DNA from: Ophiodon elongatus
Taxonomy: Eukaryota; Chordata; Actinopteri; Perciformes; Hexagrammidae
Length of the DNA stretch: 64,000 bases
Reading direction: 5' to 3'
Assembly: GCA_016806645.1 (NCBI GenBank)
Contig: JACSYO010002128.1
Span: 578,501-642,500, forward strand
Made by a program: the position numbers and the translations under genes. Positions 48,901 through 64,000 of this stretch are shown here, in pieces; positions within the stretch are counted from its first letter, which is position 1, and the number at the start of each line of letters is the position of its first letter. The notes under the pieces were generated by a model. It had not been told where the DNA came from. It ran no database searches and saw only the letters and a list, made by a program, of their open reading frames with translations.

Positions 48901-51900
48901 CAATAAGTGAAAGGTTTTCAACCTTAAGTGCTTCATCAACTTGTCCCTTGTTCAGGTATGCTTGTCCTTTTAAGGCTCCCAAAACTGGGTCTTTTTCAGC
49001 ATCTGGGATCTAAAAAAAAAAGAAAAACAATAAACATAGACATTTACTTTGATATCATGTAGTGCGACGCATGTATGTCCAAGGTTACAACTCCAGCAAT
49101 TTAGTTTTTGTATTCTGGGTTCAGTGTGAACATATTTTGAATTACTTCATACCCAAAAAAGAAAATTCTAAATTACAGTACATGCTGAATGAACAGAGTA
49201 TTAGTCAATCACATTACCTGTCGGGCCGTGTATTGGCCAGAATCCAGCAATACTATGCTTATCATGATACAGGGATAACAATTAAATGCAATATTTTGCA
49301 ATTCTGTAAGCAAGGCAATATATTGAAATGTTTTTAAATCTATTTTTAGGAAAACAGTCATTGTATAAAGACACACATGCCTAAAAATCTGAGTAAAAAA
49401 GTAAAAATGTTATACATCAGAACACTGGGATCTGCATTTGCATTTATCACAGTCCCTGTACCAGCCGACATCTTAGCACTACTATGAGAAGGCACATACA
49501 CTATGTACTATGTAGTATTGACTGACTTCATCTTTAGATGTAAACTATCAATCAAAAATCAACAGTGTTTTTGAGAATTAATACAGGATCACAAAACATA
49601 ATTTCACTTTAATCATATTTTCAATATTTTTTGACACCCTTAATTACCTGTGAGAATGTCTCCAAAGCCTGGTCTGCAGCCGTGTCTCCCCCACTCTTGA
49701 CTAAAGCCTCGAGCTGCAGCTTGAGCAGTTTGACCCTCAGCTCCTTTTCTCCGGAAACACATACTGTCAGACCTAATAGAAACCAGACACAGAGAAGTTC
49801 ACCTCCTGCTCCAGGGACTAAACATAGCTGCCCTTAGAAGACGGCAGAAAACATCTTTATTTCAAATCACAAATGTGTTGTTTTTTTTTTTAAACAAACT
49901 CTGGATGAAGTCTGATTGGCCAAATTAATTTCCACTAGCATTACATCTGGATAACGTAGTGATACAGCAGACTAAACATACCTTTGGAGCATGACATAGC
50001 ACAGTCGGAGTATCGCTGCATTTTAAACTGAGCTTCAGCCAGACTGCACCATCCTGTACTGGAGCTCATTTTCTTCAAACCTAAAAAAGCAGAAGAGACA
50101 CAGAGGAGTGTGTAGTTAGCACAAACATTCTGAAAAACAGAGATGTAACCAAGTGCATGTCTCAGTATGAAATGTTCAGGTGCCGCTTACATTAAGTCCA
50201 GAATCTGTTCTGTGTTGATGCACAAACTAACCTTGTGCAAGGTCCTTAATGGCATCTTTAAACCTCCCTTCTTGCAGTGCTTTGGTGCCCAGACCCAAGT
50301 GACCTAATCCGCTGTTAGGGGCCAGATCAAGGAGCCGGGAGAAACAGCTGACTGCATCCTCGTTCTGAACACCTTCAAACAAAACATATCGAGTACTCAG
50401 AGTGATACTGAGTGCAAAAGCCAAAGATTCCCCTCAATGCTTGAATATGACTAGAGTATAAGGTAATACGAATATCTGTAAATCATTGCATTCTGTGATT
50501 TTAGATTTAATGAGCAAGACAACAGTATGTTACCTGTTTTGAGGTAGTGAGAACAAAGGACTTCAAGAGGATAACTTTGGTTGGGGTAGAGGGACAGCAT
50601 GGACTCACATGCCGCTATCATTTTGGGTTCTTCTTTAGGCAGCTACAGTAAGGGAGGATTCATAATGAGCATCTGATTAAGGACATACTGTAACTGTACA
50701 GGGTTAAGTATGAAGTATGATTTTTGAACATAAACACACTGAGGTGAGATAGACGTCAGATAAGGTGCACTTACTTTAGAAAGACATTTGACATAATCAG
50801 CTGAGACCTTCTGGTGTGGCTCTCCTGGTACAGGATCCATGAGAGCCATGGCCTTCTCAAATGCTGTGATTAACTGATGATCACAAACAAAACAGTTACC
50901 AAAAGGCAGACGCGGTAGAAATATCTGCACGAAGAGCAGCATTAAGAAATATATGATCTAACTAGTAGAACGAAGGTGATGGACTCTAATGTGTAGCAAA
51001 GTGTTTTATACACAAAAAGAAACACACGTGTTGCTAAGTTTAAGTCCACATTTGGAGAATCCTTACGTGCTGTTGAGTTTCATTGTCCCGACCTTCCTCA
51101 TTAAGGCAGTCTGAGAGGAGCTGGGTCATCTGTTGCCATAGCTGCAGTAACTCTTTCTTGGCCACAGCCTCTTCCTCCTTCACCTGAATGAGCTGCAGCC
51201 AAACCTTTGCCAACTATGTGCAAACATAAAAACGAATTTAATATTTGTAATAAGCAGTGTATTAGTTCCCATTGAACCAATGTGCTTTTAAATTGAATAC
51301 CTTTAAATATTCTTTATCAGACTGATATATATCTGACAGCTTACTGATGGTCTCATAACATTTATTTTTGTCAGAACTGTGAATGGAGAACATAAAGAGA
51401 ATCAATAACACTGCAAAATAAATGTCAAACCAGTCAAAACGACAGCATGTTGCAAGAAATTCTGAGTTAACTTGGGAGAAAGCAAGTACATGAAAACTTC
51501 CTGTGTAGTTTTAAAAACCATCCTGGAGAGGTTTTTCCATACGTTACCTTGCGTACAGCTCAACAAGCTTCTGGTAAATGTTGGGTAGCTCGACTTTAAA
51601 ATCCCACTGATCAGTCTTCTCGTAAAGATTTGCCAAACCCTAAAAAAATGCAGTTCATAATTACTATGGCCAAGGACAGATGTAGTATAATATGCAATAA
51701 CACAACAACACAGCAGTGACATCCAGGGGGGAATCACTTTGTTTAAATAAGTGATACAAATCAGTAAATCAATTGCTCTCAGTGGAAGACATGCCAAGTG
51801 TAGTTAGTATAAGACGTTTAAAGGTGGAGGTGCAGGTGCCAGCATCAACCACTGCATTACCTGCCATGCCAGCAGCTGCTCGGGCTCCAGCTCGGCGGCT

Positions 51901-52226
51901 TTTTTATAGGCTGTCTGTGCCTGATCCGGTTGCTCCAGTTCACTGGCTGCCAGGCCGATGAATACCCATGCATTATAATTGGTCTTCTCAAGTTTCAAAA
52001 CAGCCTAAAACCACAAATGGAAAAGAGCAAAGTCAGCTATACAACAATTCATTGACCATACTCCTTGGAGGAGCAGATGCACAACAACACCTCACGTGCA
52101 TAACCTCCTTCTAGGTGTGAATCAGAGAGGCTTTACCTTGCAGTGCTTCAGAGCGTCTTTGAACTCTTTGTTTTTTATGGCCTCTCTGGCACTTTTCAGC
52201 GCCGTTTTCACTTCTTTACTAGACAT
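36914..52226 (-). CDS. ttc37: ttc37 / skic3, Ski complex TPR scaffold (complete)
   Basis: TTC37 (SKIC3) is the large TPR scaffold of the cytosolic Ski complex, binding the helicase SKIV2L and WDR61 and feeding RNA to the exosome; human mutations cause trichohepatoenteric syndrome. Forty coding exons were placed (minus strand, in order): 52137-52226, 51861-52004, 51548-51639, 51301-51376, 51067-51213, 50775-50873, 50534-50642, 50232-50372, 49982-50080, 49648-49772, 48923-49009, 48563-48666, 47921-48047, 47498-47677, 47195-47319, 46831-47081, 46605-46707, 46282-46464, 45957-46104, 45797-45875, 45161-45222, 45015-45071, 44861-44929, 43990-44064, 43616-43757, 43399-43492, 43199-43276, 42994-43118, 42781-42904, 42459-42683, 41901-41973, 41690-41743, 41097-41208, 40579-40707, 40328-40452, 40010-40174, 38747-38899, 38117-38247, 37214-37337, 36914-36994. 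They total 4707 bases in frame, or 1568 residues, against about 1564 in human. TPR helices such as [20 protein letters not shown] occur throughout; [35 protein letters not shown] and [16 protein letters not shown] are strong matches. Start [19 protein letters not shown] is the family start. Confidence 0.96.
38902..38983. repeat. (GGA)n microsatellite serving as a ttc37 polypyrimidine tract
   Basis: About 27 GGA units with a single GAT interruption lie in an intron immediately beside ttc37 exon 37. On the minus strand it is (TCC)n leading straight into the CCCAG acceptor of the exon starting [10 protein letters not shown]. Confidence 0.9.
40510..40565. repeat. (CA)n-rich microsatellite near a ttc37 donor
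   Basis: About 20 CA units, with GC interruptions, lie within 15-70 bases of the donor of ttc37 exon 34. The intron therefore opens with GTGTGTGC and becomes TG-rich on the coding strand. Confidence 0.85.
41320..41533. repeat. hAT-type MITE in a ttc37 intron
   Basis: The copy ends GGGGGCAGCCCTAG at about 41520-41533, the reverse of the TAGGGCTGCCCC terminus. Inside it carries ACTAATCGACTAAAGAAGTC and near its left end GACCAAAGAAATTCTTAGTC, a wording typical of a fish hAT-like MITE. Only part of the left terminus was found. Confidence 0.5.
44419..44774. repeat. MITE-like element, copy 1, in ttc37 intron 23
   Basis: The termini AAAGGTGCAGTGTGTGGGAT and (reverse complement of the right end) AAAGGAAGAGTGTGTAGCAT match at most positions, forming imperfect terminal inverted repeats of about 22 bases. 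The interior, with ACGGTGCAACATAGTGGACT followed by CTGTGAAGAG and GTTTATACACTTACGAAAAC, matches the copy at 48140-48502 in the same orientation. No transposase is encoded. Confidence 0.75.
48140..48502. repeat. MITE-like element, copy 2, in ttc37 intron 12
   Basis: The termini AAAGGGGACAGTGTGCAGGA and the reverse complement AAAGGGCCAGTTTTTAGCAT define the edges. The body shares GGTTGCAGAATGCAACCAAC, GCGGTGCAACACAGCGGACT and GTTTATACACTTATGAAAAC with copy 1. The two have diverged substantially, so they are independent old insertions. Confidence 0.75.
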
Positions 52227-53046
52227 CTTGCAATTATCTGAGTGAAACAAAGAGACATGTAAAAATAAACATTTTGTCATCACTGCACCCAAATAACATG
52301 TTTAAATTAGCCAGCTAACGTTAACTAGAGTTGAACTGTTAGCAGTGTTGGATAGCTAAATATATGAAGCACGAGCTTCTCAGAGCCTCTAAACTACGTC
52401 ACTACCTCAGAATGACAACTCGTTTCAAACCTGCATTGATACATAACAGGTTAAAGTTATTTGTCAAGTTGGTTCAGCTGTTACCCTGGCAAGTGTTGCA
52501 AATGTTGGGGATACCCACTGTTTACGTCGTCAACTTGCTCTGCTACTGTTGGGTGACACGGAAGGGAAAGAAAAGTGACTACACCGCCCCTGGATTTTCA
52601 AAATAAAGTTACCTGCACTTCGGTCCACTTGAGAGTGTGCGGATATAAACAAAAACAAAACGACACAAAAGTGAACTAAATATTAATTTATTTGGGTAAA
52701 GAAAATAATTTAACAATGGAAATAATTGAATATAGTCACGTCATGGTTATTTTACATTCAAGTCCCTCTGAAAGTTTCTGCGAAATGATCAGTCAGTCAT
52801 GTAAAATATAAAAATAAAAATCCAGATTGAGTCAAAGTGTGAACCTAGTACATTGAAAGGGATACTCTGAGATTATGCATCAATACAATAAAAATAAAAA
52901 TATTATTAAGAGCCATAGAGCCATCCATCAATGTCTCTCAAATTGTCAAAGATGTGAGATAGCCCATGTTTAATCAAAGTTAGAGTCCAGCTCATTAAAA
53001 AAAGACACATTAAAGGTAACCATCATTACAACAATAAAAAACAATA
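52227..53046. other. ttc37 5' region and arsk 3' UTR
   Basis: This short gap should hold the ttc37 promoter and 5' UTR and the arsk 3' UTR. TTTATT at 52687-52692 (AATAAA on the minus strand) is a candidate arsk polyadenylation signal, about 355 bases beyond its stop. The plus-strand open frame at 52364-52606 overlaps the expected promoter and looks like chance. No other feature was seen. Confidence 0.45.
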
Positions 53047-56000
53047 TCACAAAGAGTTAGAGAGCCAGTTTTCAATAGCTCTCTCATTGGCTAATGCATC
53101 TTTTTGCCAATCCACATGCCACCTGAGGTTAGAAATGACTTGGCTGTAGTTTTTCCCCAAACTATGGTGCCAGGCAACAAATGCTTTTTTATTGTAGAGC
53201 TGCACAGTTGTAGAGACTTTTGGATAGTCTACAATACTACGCAACAGCTTGTCCAGATGGGCCTGCACATCTAGGAATTTGAGAGCTACATTATGAAGTT
53301 CTTCCTTGTCCCGTGTTATGTCTGCAAACACAGAAAGTACAGAAAAATCAAAGGGTGCCAGCGTTTTATTATTGCTTTTTTTCTTCTTGAAAGCAAAGGA
53401 GGATTGAGTGGTTGAAGTTTTGTTTCTAAAGTTAAGAACTCACCAAAAAGCTGTGGGGGGACACTCAGTCCATCTGCATAGGCAATATATTTCCACCGGC
53501 CACTTCTCAGCATGTATGTAGAGGCATTGACATTACAACCATGATATTCACTCAGAACCCAGTCTGGATGTTGCTTCTTGGAAAAAGCACTGGCCTTGGA
53601 TAGCAGAGGAAGGAGCGTGTGGCCACTGAGAATACCTACTGCTGGAATACCAGCAATGTCTGCAAAAAACATAAGTGTGTTACATCAAGTTAAAATACTG
53701 AAATCTAAATATACTAGTGCTTTTATTATGTTGATTTTACAGACAGTAGGCAGACAATTCAAATCACTCCACATCTTGAAAACTATAACACTTTTATTTT
53801 ACCTTTCAACAGGCATTTTAATGATTTCAAATCTTTAATAGACATTTTAATCCTATGTTTCTACTTCCTTACCCAGCACAGTGGGATAGAGATCAACCAA
53901 GGACACAAGCTCGTTGACCTGCAGGCCGGACATCAGCCCAGGCCCCATGACCAGCAGGGGAACATGGGAGCTGCCTTCAAACATTGACATCTTGTAGAAC
54001 TGCCGGTGCTCCATGGCAAGCTCTCCGTGGTCAGCCGTGAAGATCACAACAGTGTTGTCCAGCAGGCCGGTCTCTCTCAGAGCTGAAATCACTTGGCCTG
54101 GTGAGACAGAGTAACCATTAAGTTGCTGCTTTATTTTTACTAAATTCAAAGACTTTATTCAAACATTAAGTGGTGGTAGAGATGTACTGCAGAGAGAAAA
54201 CGCTTATATCCATATATAAATATACTTACCATTCCATTGTGCCTTTAAAAGTCAGTGACTAGGGAAGTTTAACAGAGAATAAGCCAAGTAAAGTAGCCAA
54301 ATATTCCAACAGGCTGCACAGAATGAACAGCACTACGCTAAAGAAATTCAGTGCAATTTGAACTATAAATTTGATATATTAGTATTACTGATACGCCTAA
54401 AATCTAGCTACCTGCTGTTGCCAGTTATACTGCGCACCTATTTGATAGCTGGAGTGGTATGTTGGTTGTGCTGCAAACACGGGTCACAGAAAGTCTCTCT
54501 TTAACACTTTTCTTCCCACAGTAAATGTTTGGATCTGTGAAACTGAGCTAAAATCTACTCCTTGCAGGTTTGGTAGCACTTCACTAGTTATCATCATCTT
54601 CCTGAGTTTGAAAGACATGGGTTCAGCTTTAAGTTAGCTGTCAAACCTACTACCACCTGCTGGGAGAGTCCGTCCCCTGATGAATTACTTCTGTCAACTA
54701 ACCCAGCATGGCATCTGCTTCAGCACACATGGCATAATAGAAGGCCCTTATGCTTTTGACTTCCTCCTCAGTGAAAACACCGCTGCAGTTCTTGGTGAAG
54801 GTGGAGTAGTAGTCGACAGGGTGCATGGCAGCAATAGGCAGCCATTTAGGAACAGTGATGAGCTCAGAAGACACCTGTGTGTGTAAAATAAGAATGGAAG
54901 ACTTTATACTGGGATTTATATAAAAAAAAAACATACATTATTTGGCAATAATGGAGAGAAAACATTCAAAAAGCGAGAAAAGAAGCAGCGTGCCTTCTTC
55001 AGCCAGTATGGTGAGGTAAGGAAGGTGGATCCTCCTGCGGTGGGCCCCAGGGATTCTGTTCTATAGGGGTGAGGTAAATTGAGGCCAAGATAAAGTGCGA
55101 AGGGCTGGTGTGAGGACGCAGCTCTCTGGTGGATCCACTGTGTAGCCTTGTCTGTGTTTTCCCAGTCTTTTCTCATGATCCTCACTGTTGACATGTTCCC
55201 AACCAGTTGCGTAACAGGCCGGCCTTCTTGGCGCAGGAGGAACTGAACATCCCGTGTCCAGGCCTCGACTCGATTGCTGCAGAAGTTGCACAAACACACA
55301 CAAAAATACCAAATAAGATGCAGACGGCGACAAAATATAATGGGAAGTGGAAAGAAACATGAGAGGACAAGTAGCCAAAAAAATGATTCACACTGTTCTG
55401 AAGAATAGCTGCCCACATACACAGTATGTTATTTGGTTATTACTCATACAATTAGTCACCAACACTTCTTTTGAGTGTATGTGTTATTATTGAATAGGGA
55501 TGAGACCAGGTTAGTGAAGCTGTTTTCTTATCTGAGATACAGTGACAGTGGCTGCCTACCTGACAGAGTGACTCCCTGAGGTGTAGTCCAGCTTGCCCAT
55601 CGACTTGGTAAGATATCCATTTGCCTCCAGCAAATCCATCCATGTTGTTGCATTAGCGTCAAGGCACTTGTAGTTGTTCCACGACTGAGTAAGGTGAACA
55701 AACTGACCGCTCCACATAGCTGTGAAACAAATATTAAACAGCTGAAATACATGTGTTATTCCATCCTTTAATGATTATCACAGTATCTTTCCCCCAGTGC
55801 CTTTAGTTTACCTGCTCTTGAGGGGCAGCAGATGGGTGAGTTGGTGTACGCATTGAGGAAAGTAGTACCAAGCTCCCTGAGGTAGTTTACATATGGCAGC
55901 TGCACAACTTTGCTGCCAGGATCAAAGGTCAATCGCCCATCCTGCAGAAAAAGGGGAAAACTTACATTTAGACCCAAAGCCACAGAGGTACACAGTCAAA

Positions 56001-56248
56001 TATGGATTACATTTTAAAAGATAAGCATCTCTGTATGGAGCTATAGGTCTGCCCTTGCATTGTGCTGAAGACTAAAATAAACAAAAGCTACTATTATTGA
56101 GGCAGTTACTGTGAAGCACTGTAACTTAATTCATACTCACAAATGCATCACTCATCACCATCACGATGTTGGGTCTGGTTTCATTTTGGCACAAACTTTG
56201 TCCATACATTTGATAAAGGAATATCAAAGCAAACGTTTCTATTTTCAT
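53047..56248 (-). CDS. arsk: arsk, arylsulfatase K (lysosomal glucuronate-2-sulfatase)
   Basis: ARSK removes the 2-O-sulfate from glucuronate in heparan and other glycosaminoglycans in the lysosome. Eight exons: 56141-56248, 55812-55941, 55560-55719, 54994-55276, 54703-54874, 53873-54097, 53444-53659, 53047-53321, total 1569 bases, 522 residues (human 536). A short hydrophobic signal sequence opens the protein (MKIETFALIFLYQMYGQSL). Metal-binding Asp34 is in VMVMSDAF. The sulfatase signature C-X-P-S-R is CCPSR at 74-78, with Cys74 the formylglycine precursor. IFTADHGELAMEHRQFYKM and SEYHGCNVNASTYML are further conserved blocks. All residues expected for activity that I can check are present. 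The exon 4 donor is GC instead of GT (AAG|GCACGC), with phase and protein continuity requiring it. arsk stands 820 bases upstream of ttc37 on the same strand, unlike the human arrangement. Confidence 0.95.
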
Positions 56249-57991
56249 GTCGGCGTTTCACAACCTTCCGATTTGGTGATTTTCGTTTGTAAAAGAAGAA
56301 CTCTCGAGTCTTATGGACTTTCGTAAACATCCCGTTTGCGCTTTCAAAATAAGAGTTTTCTAGTTTCATTTTAAATAAAGTTGATTGACATGTAATGATA
56401 AACTGGGAACTCTAGAGGGCAGCATTAATCTTGTAATAATTGCTGCACAATTTTGTTGAGTTGGCTATGTCATGACCACAACTTCAACTACAACTACTAT
56501 TGGCCCATTGTTTATCACAAAGATGTATCCTATGTCTATTTGTTTGTGAGAACCTAAATATGTTGTTATAATACTTATAAATTATGAAATCAGATAGAAA
56601 CTCATATGACTGTGCGTGTTGCACTTTTTGAATTATATGAGGTACAATGCAATATGATTTGGTTTTTAATTGTTTTCATTAAGGGTTTTAATCAATCGCT
56701 ATCCAATTTTAATCATATGTTGATGCTTGATGCGGATCTTGCAAACATTGATATCCACAGCTATCATACACCTACTTCCTGTAAGTCATTATCTCATTAT
56801 TGTTGCATTTCATTGCTAAATTTATGTGGCGTCTTGTAAATAATAAAAAAATTAATTAGAATTGAAATGGTAGTTTTTCAGTCATAATGTGTTTTTTGAA
56901 AGCAAGATGATTTACCATGCTGTTCAACAGGTGATGCTGCAGCTCATTTGAGAAGCCTTGATGGTCCACCAGATGGCGTTTTGAGCCTCAGAGTTGTTTT
57001 TCTGTAAACTGTGAGTTCAACACAATGAGAAATCCCAACCCCCCATATGTGCATGGACCATTTTAATCTTAACACAAAAACAAGATATGCTAGATGAATA
57101 AATAGGAAGCTTTTCTAGAAGTCTGCTCCCCCTTAAATCGCGGGAATACATAGTACTCAGCAATTATACATGGTCTATGCTGCAGGAGTCATGCACATAT
57201 CAGCAGTTGTTTTCTGTTGATTGCACATGGATGTAGAGGCTTTAGTGTGCCTAGATATATGTGAGATGAGGCCATATGCGTGGATTATATCACAGATAGA
57301 TGTGTAGACATAATTATAGGCCTAGACAGCTGGAGGGCTCTAACATATTCAGAGATGATGCACCTTGTATGAATGGTTATCATATAATCATATATAATGA
57401 AGAGTGGAATAGTGTATTTTTTGTTTCTAGTGCAATCAACTAAACATACTCCTGAAATCAATCTCTGAATGAAAAGCCTGTAAATCACTAGAAATTAGAC
57501 TTTTTAGGGTATATGTAAACGGATATTTCTAATATAACAAATGACTCGTGAAGTCTCACCTCTAAAACTATTGTGCTGAACATTTCTTAGTGCAGTCTTT
57601 CAGCTGTTTGACCAAACTTGTCATCTGGCTCAGAGCCACACTTCTCTGCCTTGTTCCAGAAGGCGGAAGGAGGGGGCAGCGGAGCCCTGCGCATGCGCCC
57701 AAGGTTGTTTTTCACACAGCCTGTCGCTTAAAGTGAGCTGAGCTACGGGGGTTTCCTTGTCTTTGACTGGAGACCGACGAGCAGAGAGGCGGACGATAAC
57801 AGCATCCTTTGCTGTTATTCAGCCATCACACATCTCAATGAACTGCTCGCAAAGAAGCCACTGATCGTGCCTCCTGCTTTTTGCAGGGCAGAGATACTGA
57901 TCAGTGTCTAAAGACTGCATCCCTTTTTTCTTATGAAATTATTTTTTCATAGACTTTTTTTTATTTCAAGGTCTCTGTATCTCTTTCCACC
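56249..57991. other. Divergent arsk-arrdc3 intergenic region
   Basis: The genes are head-to-head, 1743 bases apart, and no coding feature is seen between them. The arrdc3-proximal 300 bases become GC-rich and include an NRF1-type palindrome at 57688-57698. Purine-rich segments and a stretch of C and T lie close to the arrdc3 start. Most of the interval is AT-rich. Confidence 0.5.
57688..57698. promoter_or_regulatory. NRF1-type palindrome in the arrdc3 promoter
   Basis: TGCGCATGCGC matches the NRF1 consensus exactly. It lies about 300 bases upstream of the arrdc3 start codon in a GC-rich island, a typical position for this factor. Confidence 0.55.
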
Positions 57992-63920
<5,929 letters not shown>

Positions 63921-64000
63921 AGAAACAGAGAGGGTGGTACATTGTGGAGGGACTCGCCTCACCCTAATTACCTGCAGCCCCTCTACTCCCAATCTCAGGG

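Noticed and set aside
53316..53672. arsk exon 7 reading through into the next intron
   Set aside because: A GTGAGT donor at 53443 and the matching downstream exon show that the frame past 53444 is intronic.
54916..55422. Long minus-strand frame extending past arsk exon 4
   Set aside because: Only 54994-55276 is the exon; the rest reads through intron on both sides.

Overview
The window is nuclear DNA of a bony fish, most likely a percomorph teleost. The evidence is split genes with GT-AG introns, long (GT)n tracts, several fish-type SINE, LINE, hAT and MITE copies, and a pair of fish-type gig2-like genes with a PARP-like core. There are no bacterial, viral or CRISPR features. Five vertebrate orthologues could be recognised, and four of them were rebuilt exon by exon with every junction phase agreeing: mctp1 (first coding exon only), fam81b, ttc37/skic3, arsk and arrdc3.

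Layout. 1-16.4 kb is mostly non-coding and is probably mctp1 intron 1 on the minus strand. It holds an hAT-type relic with a nested SINE, a plus-strand coiled-coil gene of unknown identity (3975-5192, 3' part only), a second SINE and a dead LINE. The first coding exon of mctp1 lies at 16413-17033 (-). fam81b follows head-to-head at 19859-30718 (+, 8 coding exons, 355 aa), its later introns filled with LINE debris. A small-gene cluster at 31.4-36.8 kb holds tRNA-Phe(GAA) and two tandem units, each a minus-strand tRNA-Ile(AAU) followed by a plus-strand single-coding-exon gig2-like gene. ttc37 occupies 36914-52226 (-, 40 coding exons, 1568 aa). arsk is at 53047-56248 (-, 8 exons, 522 aa, one GC-AG intron). 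arrdc3 is at 57992-62654 (+, 8 exons, 412 aa), with a GT-rich 3' UTR running towards the window edge.

The order mctp1-fam81b-ttc37-arsk matches what I recall of human 5q15. Two points differ: arsk is on the same strand as ttc37 (head-to-head in human), and arrdc3, several megabases away in human, is its immediate neighbour. The genes do not form one pathway. ttc37 is the Ski-complex scaffold for exosome RNA decay, arsk a lysosomal sulfatase, arrdc3 an alpha-arrestin adaptor for NEDD4 ligases, mctp1 an ER C2-domain protein, fam81b a coiled-coil protein, and the gig2-like genes probably belong to interferon-linked antiviral defence.

The strongest local novelty is the duplicated tRNA-Ile/gig2-like module, including an identical IRF-like 15-mer just before the first splice donor of both copies. 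All work was by eye; percentages and family names below are judgements, not search results.
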